DNA of 64,000 bases from Candidatus Brocadia sp. (GTDB lineage Bacteria > Planctomycetota > Brocadiia > Brocadiales > Brocadiaceae): the NCBI GenBank assembly GCA_021646415.1, contig SOEU01000006.1, positions 1 to 64,000 of the forward strand, in the 5' to 3' direction. The translations under genes were made by a program, and so were the position numbers. Shown piece after piece: positions 1 through 8,729 of this stretch. Within the stretch, counting starts at the first letter, position 1. Every line of letters starts with the position of its first letter. The notes under the pieces are model-generated. The model had not been told where the DNA came from and ran no database searches. It saw only the letters and a list, made by a program, of their open reading frames with translations.

Positions 1-1046
1 GATTAAAAAAGAGCAAAGAATGGTTATATAAATTGTGTTTATCTTTATTCCGTGAGCGTGGCCTCCAAATTGATGAACGGAAAAATTTCCATCTTCGCTT
101 ATTTGATGCAACAACAGTAAAGGAACCAGGGAAAACAGGAAGTCTTTGGCGCATTCATTATAGTATTGTGATTCCTTCGTTATCTTGCGATTTCTTTAAA
201 CTTACGGAAACTGAAGGAGAAGGTACAGGAGAATCTTTTTTTCAGTTTCCGATAAAAAAAGATGATTATATTATAGCTGACAGAGGCTACTGTACTGGTC
301 AAGGAATTCATTATGCCACAAGGAAAGGCGCTTATCTTAGTGTTAGAGTTAATTCGCAGTCTATACGAATACTCGACGAAAAAAAAATCCCTTTCCTTTA
401 TTGAAAGAAATTCACCATCTAAAAAGACCCCTTGCTATAAAATCATGGAACGTTTTTATTCCAAACCTCGATAATACCGAATATGTCAAAGGTCGACTTT
501 GTGTAATACGCAAAACAGAAGAAGCCATTAAAATAGCCTATAAAAAACTTAAAAGGCATGCAAGCAAAAAGGGCATTGAACTGAAACCAGAGACCCTTAT
601 TTATGCCAAGTATGTAATTGTATTCACAACGTTTCCTGAAAATCAATTTACCGCTTTTGATATCTTAGAATGGTATCGAATTCGATGGCAAATTGAACTG
701 GTCTTTAAAAGATTTAAACAAATAGCACAATTTGGACACTTACCTAAATACGATGATGATAGTTCAAAAGCTTGGCTTTATGGCAAATTATTCGTTGTTC
801 TTTTAACAGAAAAACTAATAGATTTTGCCAAGTCTTTTTCCCCCTGGGGATACAGCATGTTCCAGCCAGAAGACTCAAAGCCAATGGCGTAAATTTGCTT
901 TTATGCTTCATCAAGTAAAACGGGCTATAGAACCAGCGTTATTATTACAGGAAGTTCTTAAGTACTGGAACGATATTGCTTGCTCTTTAGCGGAAAACCC
1001 AAGAACCCGAAAGATGCAAATCTCAAAATACTTCGAGTCCACTTAA
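1..1046 (+). pseudogene. Frameshifted IS4-family transposase (5' end outside window)
   Basis: DDE transposase reading in from the left edge. Visible family features are LFDATTVKEPG (first Asp region), IADRGY (second Asp region) and EWYRIRWQIELVFKRFKQI (the YREK-like C-terminal helix of IS4 enzymes). The coding frame is broken twice. The first break is in a run of nine A at 379-387, where frame 3 passes to frame 2. The second is in the T5/C5 run near 835-844, where frame 2 returns to frame 3 and continues as WRKFAFMLHQVKRAIEP to a stop at 1046. Two independent shifts make an active enzyme unlikely. It lies 41 bases from the last repeat of the CRISPR array, so it was probably inserted at, or deleted up to, the trailer end. 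Confidence 0.85.
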
Positions 1047-1061
1047 AACAAGTTAGCGCTT

Positions 1062-1077
1062 ATGGGGCTTGCCCCAT
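1062..1077. repeat. Short perfect hairpin after the transposase remnant
   Basis: ATGGGGC-TT-GCCCCAT forms a perfect 7-bp stem with a two-base loop, between the transposase stop and the first CRISPR repeat. It could belong to the right end of the insertion sequence or be a weak terminator. There is no T-tract, so I do not call it a terminator. Confidence 0.5.
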
Positions 1078-1087
1078 TCCATTGTAA

Positions 1088-3188
1088 GTTTCAATTCCTT
1101 ATAGGTTCAATGAAAGTTCTTAAACGGCATGTGAAATTTCTTGGGAAAAAAGTTTCAATTCCTTATAGGTTCAATGAAAGCCATCGTTTGACGCCGATTT
1201 TCTTGAGCACAAAAGGGTTTCAATTCCTTATAGGTTCAATGAAAGTTTTTCCCACTCCTTTCAGCCCGGATTACCGGCACCGTTTCAATTCCTTATAGGT
1301 TCAATGAAAGGAAGCAGATATATTGTTGTCGGCAGATATTTTCAGGTTTCAATTCCTTATAGGTTCAATGAAAGCACGCAGGTCAGCACAATACTTAACG
1401 ACATTGCATTAGTTTCAATTCCTTATAGGTTCAATGAAAGTATTGCACGAATAACCATAAAAGGATAATCCTGTCGTTTCAATTCCTTATAGGTTCAATG
1501 AAAGGACGCCGCTGGATGATCTCATAAATGCCCTGGAAAAGTTTCAATTCCTTATAGGTTCAATGAAAGTTGCTATTTTGCGAGGAAAAAATAAGATAAA
1601 TATCAGTTTCAATTCCTTATAGGTTCAATGAAAGCCCTCCTGGGATGCGCCATCGGAAACCAGATGATACCGTTTCAATTCCTTATAGGTTCAATGAAAG
1701 TTCACCCAGAAGGCGCCGCTGCAATGGTCGGTCATCGTTTCAATTCCTTATAGGTTCAATGAAAGCTTTTCTCCCCGAATCGAATCCATATGCCTTTGCC
1801 AGTTTCAATTCCTTATAGGTTCAATGAAAGCGCCAACGGTCTTATGACGCAGACAGCTCCATCGTCGTTTCAATTCCTTATAGGTTCAATGAAAGCGCAA
1901 AATGCGGGTAGCTGCGCTCAAGGAACTCAAAGTTTCAATTCCTTATAGGTTCAATGAAAGGGGAGTTGCCAGGGTATTTGAGATATCTCAAAAGGCGTTT
2001 CAATTCCTTATAGGTTCAATGAAAGACTATGACTACGCCGCAGGCACACGGAAAAAGATCAGTTTCAATTCCTTATAGGTTCAATGAAAGGCTGTACTGA
2101 AAGATGCCGAGGGCGATCTTTCGCGTTTCAATTCCTTATAGGTTCAATGAAAGTCCGAAATCCAAAACTTGTCCCCGAATGTTTTGGTGTTTCAATTCCT
2201 TATAGGTTCAATGAAAGCGTCTCGTATCTGCCATAGACCTTCCAACCACCCACGTTTCAATTCCTTATAGGTTCAATGAAAGAGTACAATACCGCAGGTG
2301 TTGGCATCGCCCTTTCGCGTTTCAATTCCTTATAGGTTCAATGAAAGGAGCGGCAAACGGGTGCTGGACAAGAGGCTGGTCAGTTTCAATTCCTTATAGG
2401 TTCAATGAAAGTTTTCACCTCATGCCGTGTCATTAATTCTCCCTCACAGTTTCAATTCCTTATAGGTTCAATGAAAGGGGATGATGGCGCCGCTGATGAC
2501 CGTTGCGCCCGGGTTTCAATTCCTTATAGGTTCAATGAAAGGCGGCATTTGTCGGACTGCGCAAGCAGGAAAGTTCCGTTTCAATTCCTTATAGGTTCAA
2601 TGAAAGTTATCTTTATTGGCGAGCTTCTTATTCCAGGTTTCAGTTTCAATTCCTTATAGGTTCAATGAAAGAGTGCAAGGGTATGGAAACAATGTGCGCA
2701 AAACCAGTTTCAATTCCTTATAGGTTCAATGAAAGCCTGTCGCAGGATGATATTGAGAGTGAGGGGTTGAGTTTCAATTCCTTATAGGTTCAATGAAAGG
2801 AAACCCGGCGGGGGTAATATCAGGAGAAAAGAGAGTTTCAATTCCTTATAGGTTCAATGAAAGACGGGCAATATGTCAGCTGCCGGTGGTTGGGTAGTAG
2901 TTTCAATTCCTTATAGGTTCAATGAAAGGAAAATACCAATTCAGACGGCCAATGGTTTAGATCCCGTTTCAATTCCTTATAGGTTCAATGAAAGATTATT
3001 GATCAAGGATATGGATCGTTTACTCTCCCGTTTCAATTCCTTATAGGTTCAATGAAAGCGCATACCGGAGGTAAGCACGCGTGGTTGTGGTACCGTTTCA
3101 ATTCCTTATAGGTTCAATGAAAGATTTCAGGGCATCGCCCATATCGCGTAATTCCTTCAGTTTCAATTCCTTATAGGTTCAATGAAAG
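1088..3188 (-). CRISPR. CRISPR array, 33 repeats of 29 bp, 32 spacers
   Basis: I counted 33 copies of a 29-bp repeat, the first at 1088-1116 and the last at 3160-3188, at intervals of about 63-66 bp, so spacers are about 34-37 bp. On the plus strand the repeat begins GTTTCAATTCC and ends GGTTCAATGAAAG. I saw no degenerate copy at either end. On the minus strand the repeat ends in ATTGAAAC, the 8-base crRNA handle typical of many type I-B and III repeats, so the array is assigned to the minus strand. That puts the leader at 3189-3504, next to cas2, and makes the cas genes, leader and array collinear. The left end (1088) is then the oldest, trailer end, beside the transposase remnant. Confidence 0.98.
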
Positions 3189-3370
3189 CCGTTTTACCGA
3201 TACAGTAAATACAAGGGTTTTCGGGCCTGTTTGAGGTTAAAAACGACCACTTTTCTCGTCGACCTTCAGTTATGTAAAAAAACCGATAGGTTGACATGAT
3301 GAATACAAATTGTTGTTTCTTAATGGGTTAATCCTCATACTACACCTGCCGATTAAATCTGGCATGGGTT

Positions 3371-3399
3371 ATATTACCCTATTTGTCGTGGGTTGACAA
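3371..3399 (-). promoter_or_regulatory. Candidate sigma-70 promoter for the CRISPR array
   Basis: On the minus strand TTGTCA (3399-3394) and TAATAT (3376-3371) are separated by exactly 17 bases. Transcription would start near 3364 and reach the first repeat about 175 bases later. The -35 matches the consensus at five of six positions, the -10 less well. Confidence 0.4.
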
Positions 3400-3463
3400 A
3401 TTCACTTGGAATACTTTTGCCGCGAATGAATGCCAATTGCTCAAATGATCAGGGCCATTTTAC

Positions 3464-3487
3464 AGGGACACGGCACACCGTGTCCCT
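3464..3487. repeat. Perfect 10-bp hairpin after cas2 (REP-like)
   Basis: AGGGACACGG and CCGTGTCCCT pair perfectly around a four-base loop (CACA). It lies 17 bases beyond the cas2 stop codon and could limit read-through from the cas operon into the leader. The flanks look like a dispersed palindromic unit. There is no T-tract on either strand. Confidence 0.6.
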
Positions 3488-3504
3488 ACGATAACATTCC
3501 GTAA

Positions 3505-3771
3505 TCACAGTATGTTATCCACTGGCCTTTTTTCTGCCCCGACAATTTCCTTATCCAGCCATTTTTCATTCCTTGATTTGAATATAATAAGCGAATCCTC
3601 ATCCTCTTCGTTCATTATTTTTTTCGCCCTGATCTTCAACTCTTCCAGTCGTGCCTCCGTAATCTCCCCTTCAAAAACCGAATTCTGGATATGATGGAGA
3701 TAACTCCTGCAAAGTTTCAGCATCTTCCCGCATCTTTTCTGATCCACATCATACACAACAATAACGTACAT
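3505..3771 (-). CDS. cas2: CRISPR-associated endoribonuclease Cas2
   Basis: 88 residues, the usual Cas2 length. It starts MYVIVVYDVDQKR, the first beta-strand and conserved Asp of the ferredoxin-like Cas2 fold, followed by LHHIQNSVFEGEIT (the conserved S-V-FEG segment). Cas2 dimers bridge two Cas1 dimers in the spacer-integration complex. The gene is the last of the cas operon, with the leader and array immediately downstream on the same strand. A run of short tandem repeats separates it from cas1. No missing key residues are visible. Confidence 0.95.
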   Translation of the reverse strand: MYVIVVYDVDQKRCGKMLKLCRSYLHHIQNSVFEGEITEARLEELKIRAKKIMNEEDEDSLIIFKSRNEKWLDKEIVGAEKRPVDNIL

Positions 3772-3780
3772 AGTAATTCA

Positions 3781-3918
3781 AACAGGGATATACAAGATGA
3801 ACTGGATATTTTTTTAATATCTTTTTATCCTGCATATTCTGTTTATCCCTTTAAAAAAATAAACTGTCTTTATCCTGTCTATCCTGTCTATCCTGTCTAT
3901 CCTGTCAATCCCTGTTTA
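3781..3918. repeat. Mini-repeat family A cluster between cas1 and cas2
   Basis: The gap is filled by variants of a 9-base unit. TATCCTGTC occurs four times head to tail at 3871-3906, then AATCCCTGT; inverted or diverged copies (AACAGGGATATACAAGATG) lie at 3781-3800. The same family recurs at 4917-5041, 5446-5530, 7617-7688, 14847-14875 and inside cas6 at 15904-15937. Confidence 0.85.
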
Positions 3919-3921
3919 AAG

Positions 3922-4914
3922 TCACCACCATATCTTAAACCCTTCGTACTCCTGCTCGCCGATCAGGTGCTTCACCAATTTGTAACATTCTAATCGAATA
4001 AGATACCGGTAAGAAACCTGTCTTTCAAGTTTTTTATGGGTAATAATGGTCTTTAGCCTATCGTCATATTCCTGGGTAACAGTCTTTCTGCCCTTTTCGT
4101 TGAGGTAACAGAGGTTTACCTCCGTCATGAAATCATTTTCAGTGATCTGCTGGCGATTGAGCAGGGTAAATATGGTCCTGTCACTGAAGATGGGCTTAAA
4201 TATCTCTGCCATGTCCAGGCTCAGGGAAAACCGCCGTTCCCCTGGCTCATGGAGATACGAGATAAGCGGGTTTAGCTGTGTATGGTATATCTCGCCAAGG
4301 CAGGTTGTATAGACCATAGAATTGAGATAGGAAATCAGGGCATTGACCATATTGTCTGGCGGCTGCTTGACCCTGCGTTCAAATTCTATCTCCTGGTCGA
4401 TAATGGCGGGCCATGCCTTGTAATAGGTATTCCGGATATTCCCTTCGAGCCCCATCAACTCCTCTACGGCATCAATTTTTCCTATCTGTGCCCTGAATCC
4501 TTCGATAGTATTGATAAACTCGTCCAACCCTTTGCCTCTGTTGCTGTAATATCTCAGATTCTTCAGGATGTTGAAACTGGCCGCATCGACAAACGCCCTT
4601 GCCAGTGCAATCCTCTTCTGGCGGTTCGTATAGTGGTTTACCTGTTTCACGAGGAGCTGCCCTGAGTTTAAGTATTCTCTTGGATAATAAGTGCCTGAAT
4701 AATAACCATAGTAATTGAAGACATGAACAGGTATGCCCTTCTGTGCCAGGTAATTAAAGAGTTTGGTATTGAAATCGATCTCCCCGAAGGCATACAGGGC
4801 CTCGGTGTTCTCAATAGGTATAATGGACCTGGTGCCATCCTCCTTTTCCAGGAAGATGGTGTTTTCCTGCCTTTTCAGGCGGCCGTTTTTAAAGATGTAA
4901 TAATTCTGTTTCAT
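3922..4914 (-). CDS. cas1: CRISPR-associated integrase Cas1
   Basis: About 330 residues starting at MKQNYYIFKNGRLKR. An in-frame ATG 24 codons upstream would translate mini-repeat DNA, so I prefer the start at 4914. The Cas1 active site is visible: E in MGLEGNIRNTYYKAW, H in YHTQLNPLISYLHEPG, and D in SLDMAEIFKP. Family knowledge: Cas1 cuts and joins the leader-repeat junction to insert new spacers, with Cas2 and Cas4. The N-terminal beta domain and C-terminal helical domain are both complete. The sequence looks like the Cas1 of type I-B systems. Mini-repeats flank the gene on both sides. Confidence 0.96.
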   Translation of the reverse strand: MKQNYYIFKNGRLKRQENTIFLEKEDGTRSIIPIENTEALYAFGEIDFNTKLFNYLAQKGIPVHVFNYYGYYSGTYYPREYLNSGQLLVKQVNHYTNRQKRIALARAFVDAASFNILKNLRYYSNRGKGLDEFINTIEGFRAQIGKIDAVEELMGLEGNIRNTYYKAWPAIIDQEIEFERRVKQPPDNMVNALISYLNSMVYTTCLGEIYHTQLNPLISYLHEPGERRFSLSLDMAEIFKPIFSDRTIFTLLNRQQITENDFMTEVNLCYLNEKGRKTVTQEYDDRLKTIITHKKLERQVSYRYLIRLECYKLVKHLIGEQEYEGFKIWW

Positions 4915-4916
4915 AG

Positions 4917-5041
4917 GAATAAACAGGGATATACAGGATAAACAGGATTCTTCTGCCTCATGAACAGGGATACACAGGATGGACAAGATATGTATCTTTT
5001 TTTATAATTACCTTTTTTATCCTGTCCATCACTGTTTATTC
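4917..5041. repeat. Mini-repeat family A cluster between the GxxExxY gene and cas1
   Basis: AACAGGGATATACAGGATAA followed by AACAGGAT, then GAACAGGGATACACAGGATG and, in the opposite orientation, TTATCCTGTCCATCACTG at 5015-5032. With the copies at 5446-5530 they bracket the GxxExxY gene. Confidence 0.8.
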
Positions 5042-5044
5042 TCT

Positions 5045-5413
5045 CTATTTATGCAATCGCCTGTATTCGAGTTTGGGATTCCCAAAATTAATCAACAGAC
5101 CAACTTCTACCCCCGTTGCCTTAAGATAATTGATCACTTGTGCCTTATGCTCTGGCGCTAATTTCGTAACTGCTTTCAGTTCTAAAATAACCGTATTCTC
5201 AACCAATATATCAGCAAAATACTCTCCTACTTCCACCCCACGAAATTCAACATTAAGAGGAAATTGAGATTTTGTATTCAATCCCTTATCTTTTAAAGCA
5301 ATAAGCAACGCCTTCTCATATACAGATTCTAAGAACCCAGCGCCAAGTTCATTACTCACTTCAAAACATGCCTCAAGTATCTTTGCTGTTAATTCCTCAT
5401 GAATCATGGCCAT
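5045..5413 (-). CDS. GxxExxY family protein (putative nuclease-like fold)
   Basis: 122 residues. The family motif is seen as GAGFLESVYEKAL near residues 24-36. A later FADILVENTVILELKAV (D...ExK) resembles a PD-(D/E)XK nuclease core; that resemblance is an inference. It starts at the first ATG because GGAGG lies 7 bases upstream. The family is widespread in environmental bacteria and has no settled function. It sits between cas4 and cas1, collinear with them, but is not a standard cas gene, and family A mini-repeats lie on both sides. I regard it as a passenger gene. Confidence 0.85.
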   Translation of the reverse strand: MAMIHEELTAKILEACFEVSNELGAGFLESVYEKALLIALKDKGLNTKSQFPLNVEFRGVEVGEYFADILVENTVILELKAVTKLAPEHKAQVINYLKATGVEVGLLINFGNPKLEYRRLHK

Positions 5414-5445
5414 TATTACACCTCCTTAATTGTAATCATTTCCAT

Positions 5446-5530
5446 ATCCCGTTCATCCTGTCCATCCCTGTCAATTTTTCAGAGAATCTTTCCATGACTT
5501 TATCCTGTTTATCCTGTGAATCCCTGTTTT
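5446..5530. repeat. Mini-repeat family A cluster between cas4 and the GxxExxY gene
   Basis: Two units: CGTTCATCCTGTCCATCCCTG near 5450-5470 (first base excluded from the unit) and TTATCCTGTTTATCCTGTGA at 5500-5519 with TCCCTGT after it. All share the 9-base ATCCTGTNN period. Confidence 0.8.
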
Positions 5531-5533
5531 AAA

Positions 5534-6052
5534 TTAAACCCAGCAAATATCCCCATAACTGCACTTTTTGCACATCTTCATCCTTTGTATAGGGGGAGGC
5601 AATTCAGCTTCCACAATTCCTTTGATATCGTTTAATATTGCCTGAACCTTCTCATCATCTCCCGGTTCTAAAAACACGTCCAGGGTCTTTCTGAGCTTTG
5701 GGTAATTAATTTTACCCGTAATTCCTTCTACGCCTTTCTGTTTCAGATACCAGAGGTAATACTTCAGTTGCCAGATATGTGGTTCTTCAACCTTGTCTGA
5801 CTTCTTTACCTCGTGGATGACCCTGTCCTTCCCGATGAAGTCTATCTTAATCGTGCCGTCAATTTCGATCTCCTTCTTTTCCCGTTCATAGGACGTCTCA
5901 TGGATCAGTTTGCCGAGGTAAACTGCATCGCTCGTCTGCTCCATCTCAATATTTTTGGTAAAATACCAGAGCTTCTTTTTACAGAGGAAGTAGTAGTTTA
6001 TCTGGGTGCCGGTGAAGCGAATGCTATTTAGAGCACTATTCATATTCTGCAT
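5534..6052 (-). CDS. cas4: CRISPR-associated exonuclease Cas4
   Basis: 172 residues, typical of Cas4. The RecB-type nuclease core is visible as IDFIGKDRVIHEVKKSDK (D...ExK) followed by QLKYYLWYL (the Q-h-x-x-Y motif IV). Four cysteines that would bind a 4Fe-4S cluster are one in FLCKKKLW near the N-terminus and three in MCKKCSYGDIC at the C-terminus. Cas4 trims prespacers and checks the PAM before integration by Cas1-Cas2. It is separated from cas1 by the GxxExxY passenger gene and repeats. MQNMN could also start at the second Met. Confidence 0.93.
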   Translation of the reverse strand: MQNMNSALNSIRFTGTQINYYFLCKKKLWYFTKNIEMEQTSDAVYLGKLIHETSYEREKKEIEIDGTIKIDFIGKDRVIHEVKKSDKVEEPHIWQLKYYLWYLKQKGVEGITGKINYPKLRKTLDVFLEPGDDEKVQAILNDIKGIVEAELPPPIQRMKMCKKCSYGDICWV

Positions 6053-6108
6053 CCGCTACGAATTTTCACAAACTCCCTCGAATTACCTTCGAAGAGGATG
6101 GGAAAAAG

Positions 6109-6248
6109 CAAGAATCCAGAAGTCAGAAGACAGAATAAAAACATTTTTTTCCCTTTTTGAAGATAGAAGGAAAAGTCTCGAAAACCCAATCTACATAAGT
6201 TATACTTTATAGCCGTTTTAAACTGCTCAAACCGTTTAATCAGTTCCA
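6109..6248. repeat. Mini-repeats of two families upstream of cas4
   Basis: At 6109-6136 a short repetitive AGAATCCAGAAGTCAGAAGA-type unit (family E). At 6212-6248 GCCGTTTTAAACTGCTCAAA followed by CCGTTTAATCAG (family B), like the units around 13.7 and 14.25 kb. A 69-codon open frame across this stretch mostly translates the repeats and is not called. Confidence 0.65.
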
Positions 6249-6257
6249 TGAGTGGAT

Positions 6258-7556
6258 TTAAGCTATCTTCTCAATCTGCTTTTTGATACTTCTTGCTTCT
6301 GCAGCAAGATGATAAAGATGTTCCGGGGAGAATCTTTCTACGGCTTCAGCAATCCGTTCCAGGCATTCCATGGCGAACAGATAAACACCTTTCCTCGGCG
6401 CTTCGTGTCCGACGTTTTCAACCCATACTCCACACGAGGATATTCGTACCTGTGCCTTGAGGGCAAGAATTATTACATAATGCTCCAGAGGCGAACGCAT
6501 CTCAGTTTCTTCGCTTTTGCTTTTTTTATCCCGACGGAGATTGTCCTGTTTCAGACTTTCAAAAAGGTTAAGCACAAAAGGATTAAGCAGAAGGTATACC
6601 GGATCATCTTCAAAATCCTGACGGAATAATTCCGAATCGTCAAAGGATGATTTTTGGGTAATTTTATTCCAATCGCTAAGTTCTGGCAGGGAACTTGCCC
6701 AGGGTTCAGGTGGTTCTTCTTCCTCTTCCTCGTAATGGAGGTCTATAGCCCTGACTTCATAATCATCATCGTCCTCGTCTTTTATATCCGGAATCTCTGA
6801 AAGGTCTAAGAACCCTTCCGGATATTCCGCGCTAAAGGCTGCATCCCTGTTTCTCATCAGTTTATACGTGATTAACTGTCTTTCCATCATCTTATCCCTT
6901 TGTGCGCTTTCTTCCATCATCCGCTTCATACCTTTTTCAAGGCTTGCCACAGAGAGTCCTTCGGCATCAACCATGGCGATGAGGGGTTCTTCAAGTCGGG
7001 CTTGTTCCCTGTAATAATCCAACCAGCATTCAGGCGACCACGATGTATTGTCTTCCGGTTCCCTGGGTCTTATTCGTCTGTTTTCCCGGAATCCTTCAAA
7101 CATATCAAGAATAATCTGAAAGTCCGGCGCAATTCTCGTTATGTCGCGAAGGAAACGGATGCCGGATTGGGATTTTTTACCGGAAAGCTTGTCTACCTTT
7201 GACAGGGCATCCCTGAGTAAATTGAGCGCGCCGTCGACATCATCCTGGAGATAATAGACCAATACACTCTTTATGCCTTCTTTTATTGCATGCAGACCTT
7301 CTATGATTGATGCAACATTTTCACCTTCTTTATTCTTAGATATATCTTCCTCAAGGCGGTTGATTATACAGGGTATGAGGGACATCAATCGGTCAAGACC
7401 GGGGAGGCGGCCGATTCCTTCCCGCGGGTCGTCCGGGTCATGGGAAATATTTTCATCTGACTTGCGGAAAAAATCATCCAGTTCGGCAAAAACATCCCTG
7501 GTTTTGGATATCTCCGCGAGAACCTGTTTGTGACCTGCTGTGTTTTGTCTCTTCAT
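6258..7556 (-). CDS. Unrecognised acidic helical protein inside the cas operon
   Basis: 432 residues from MKRQNTAGHKQVLAE; a TTG nine codons upstream is an alternative. I do not recognise the family. The N-terminal half is predicted helical by eye (LDRLMSLIPCIINRLEEDI, IKEGIKSVLVYYLQDDVDGA). The middle has a strongly acidic linker (DEDDDDYEV ... YEEEEEEPPEP, about residues 265-290), and the C-terminal part is again helical and ends AEARSIKKQIEKIA. There is no signal peptide, membrane segment, nuclease or nucleotide-binding motif. It lies between cas5 and cas4 on the same strand. It could be an ancillary CRISPR protein, a small-subunit-like effector partner or a passenger gene; nothing in the sequence decides between these. 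Confidence 0.75.
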   Translation of the reverse strand: MKRQNTAGHKQVLAEISKTRDVFAELDDFFRKSDENISHDPDDPREGIGRLPGLDRLMSLIPCIINRLEEDISKNKEGENVASIIEGLHAIKEGIKSVLVYYLQDDVDGALNLLRDALSKVDKLSGKKSQSGIRFLRDITRIAPDFQIILDMFEGFRENRRIRPREPEDNTSWSPECWLDYYREQARLEEPLIAMVDAEGLSVASLEKGMKRMMEESAQRDKMMERQLITYKLMRNRDAAFSAEYPEGFLDLSEIPDIKDEDDDDYEVRAIDLHYEEEEEEPPEPWASSLPELSDWNKITQKSSFDDSELFRQDFEDDPVYLLLNPFVLNLFESLKQDNLRRDKKSKSEETEMRSPLEHYVIILALKAQVRISSCGVWVENVGHEAPRKGVYLFAMECLERIAEAVERFSPEHLYHLAAEARSIKKQIEKIA

Positions 7557-7956
7557 TATATCAAAGTCAATAAACTCGTACAACTTTTTAAAGAAGTACA
7601 GTCTTTCCTATTTTTAACAGGGATTAAGGGGATAAATAGGATGTTTTCAGGATATTTTCTTATCCTGTTCATCCTGTCCATCCCTGATAATGAAAATCGT
7701 CTTCATCGCTGTCCACCTTGCCCTTTTCCCTTCTATTAAGAAGGAATTTCGAACCTCCCCTCTATCAAGAGGGGTTAGGGGTGTGTTCTTCATGCCTGCC
7801 TTGAACCATGCTATTTATCATACAGGTTCAATTATAATTTTACTCACGTTTCTGAAATCCTTATCGATGGCATATACCAATTACCCGTATAAAACCAAGG
7901 ATTCATGTTACAAACCTGATAACTCCATCAAATGATTAAATTGTCGATTTATCCTT
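7557..7956. other. Gap with repeats and degraded sequence
   Basis: No credible gene. It holds family A mini-repeats at 7617-7688 (AACAGGGATTAAGGGGATAA and TATCCTGTTCATCCTGTCC), a family D unit at 7752-7788 (CTCCCCTCTATCAAGAGGGG), and a possible 20-codon minus-strand remnant near 7815-7880 reading AIDKDFRNVSKIIIEP, too short to identify. Confidence 0.6.
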
Positions 7957-8724
7957 TTAATCTTTCCGATAAATTTTACCTCTACTTGTTCCTTCAAATC
8001 TTCCCTTGATAAGATATGGAACCTGTTCTGTATTATCTCCGCCAGCCATCCACCAATGCGGCAAAGTCGGTTCAATAGCTGCATTCTTAAACCGTGAAAG
8101 AGTCACAGCCGTGCAACCTGATTGTATATTGGTTTTCCACTGTTCCGGCGGCATGTAAACCACATATTTCGGTTCAGAACAGTTTTCTACGCTACCGACC
8201 AGTGAACACATGGAATCATGTGTTCCCAAATGCCCCAAATTTGTAAGAGCCAATGTTGCCGCTTCACAATGTTCTTCAGGGATTCCCCCATAAATGGTAG
8301 TATGCCCTTCAACCAAGCCGTATTCACGAGTTCCCTGGTTAATGTTGGTCAGACCAATTCTGGCATTTGGCTTAAATTTTTCTTTGCTCGTTTTCATTGC
8401 TCCCGTCTCATATCGCCTTAATTGATGGAACGCCCTAAAAAATATGATTCCATCAGGCGCATCCACCACAACACTGCAATGGTGAACAGCACTGAGAAAA
8501 GACTTTGCCTCGCTTTCTTTTCCTAATGAAAATAGAGTTGAAGCAATCCCAAGCAAGACGGTTGTTGGAGAAACAACCGGCGAACCCATTGCCGATGCAG
8601 AGGCAGAGCGTGGGTCACGATAGGCATAGGTATGGAACTTATATGCTGCCTTTAACCAGACTAACGGGGGGATTGGCGGAGGTATGACTGATTTTGAATC
8701 CGCTTTAATCTTTTTTTTCGGCAT
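7957..8724 (-). CDS. cas5: CRISPR-associated protein Cas5
   Basis: 255 residues. The N-terminal part fits the Cas5 RAMP fold: LVWLKAAYKFHTYAYRDPRS followed by SPVVSPTTVLLGIASTLFSLG, the conserved serine/proline-rich turn and helix after the first strand. Cas5 caps the 5' handle of the crRNA and joins the large subunit to the Cas7 backbone in type I Cascade. It begins 5 bases after the cas7 stop. The first 20 residues (KKKIKADSKSVIPPPIPP) are an unusual basic/proline-rich lead. Assignment rests on the fold-like N-terminus and the position after cas7; sequence similarity in this family is low. Confidence 0.75.
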   Translation of the reverse strand: MPKKKIKADSKSVIPPPIPPLVWLKAAYKFHTYAYRDPRSASASAMGSPVVSPTTVLLGIASTLFSLGKESEAKSFLSAVHHCSVVVDAPDGIIFFRAFHQLRRYETGAMKTSKEKFKPNARIGLTNINQGTREYGLVEGHTTIYGGIPEEHCEAATLALTNLGHLGTHDSMCSLVGSVENCSEPKYVVYMPPEQWKTNIQSGCTAVTLSRFKNAAIEPTLPHWWMAGGDNTEQVPYLIKGRFEGTSRGKIYRKD

Positions 8725-8729
8725 GGTTA

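Larger units (their letters stand above)
3189..3504 (-). promoter_or_regulatory. Probable CRISPR leader between cas2 and the array
   Basis: This 316-base AT-rich stretch has no convincing open reading frame and separates the cas2 stop from the first (leader-proximal) repeat at 3160-3188. Its role is inferred from position and from the ATTGAAAC orientation of the repeats. It contains a sigma-70-like promoter on the minus strand (3371-3399) and a strong hairpin next to the cas2 stop (3464-3487). Confidence 0.7.

Noticed and set aside
379-387. Programmed slippage on nine A in the transposase
   Set aside because: A second, unrelated frame break near 835-844 makes decay the simpler reading.
1062-1298. 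Open frames inside the CRISPR array (also 2405-2659)
   Set aside because: They are translations of the repeat unit (QFLIGSMK recurring) and have no gene character.
1088-3188. Reading the CRISPR array left to right, with AATGAAAG as the crRNA handle
   Set aside because: The minus-strand reading ends the repeat in the canonical ATTGAAAC, puts the leader beside cas2 and makes array and cas genes collinear.
7553-7580. TTGACT...TATAAT-like boxes before the unrecognised cas-operon gene
   Set aside because: Only about four bases separate the boxes, so they cannot form a sigma-70 promoter.
7815-7880. Possible end of a PIN-domain toxin (AIDKDFRNVSKIIIEP)
   Set aside because: Only about 20 codons, bounded by a stop; mentioned in the gap entry but not called.
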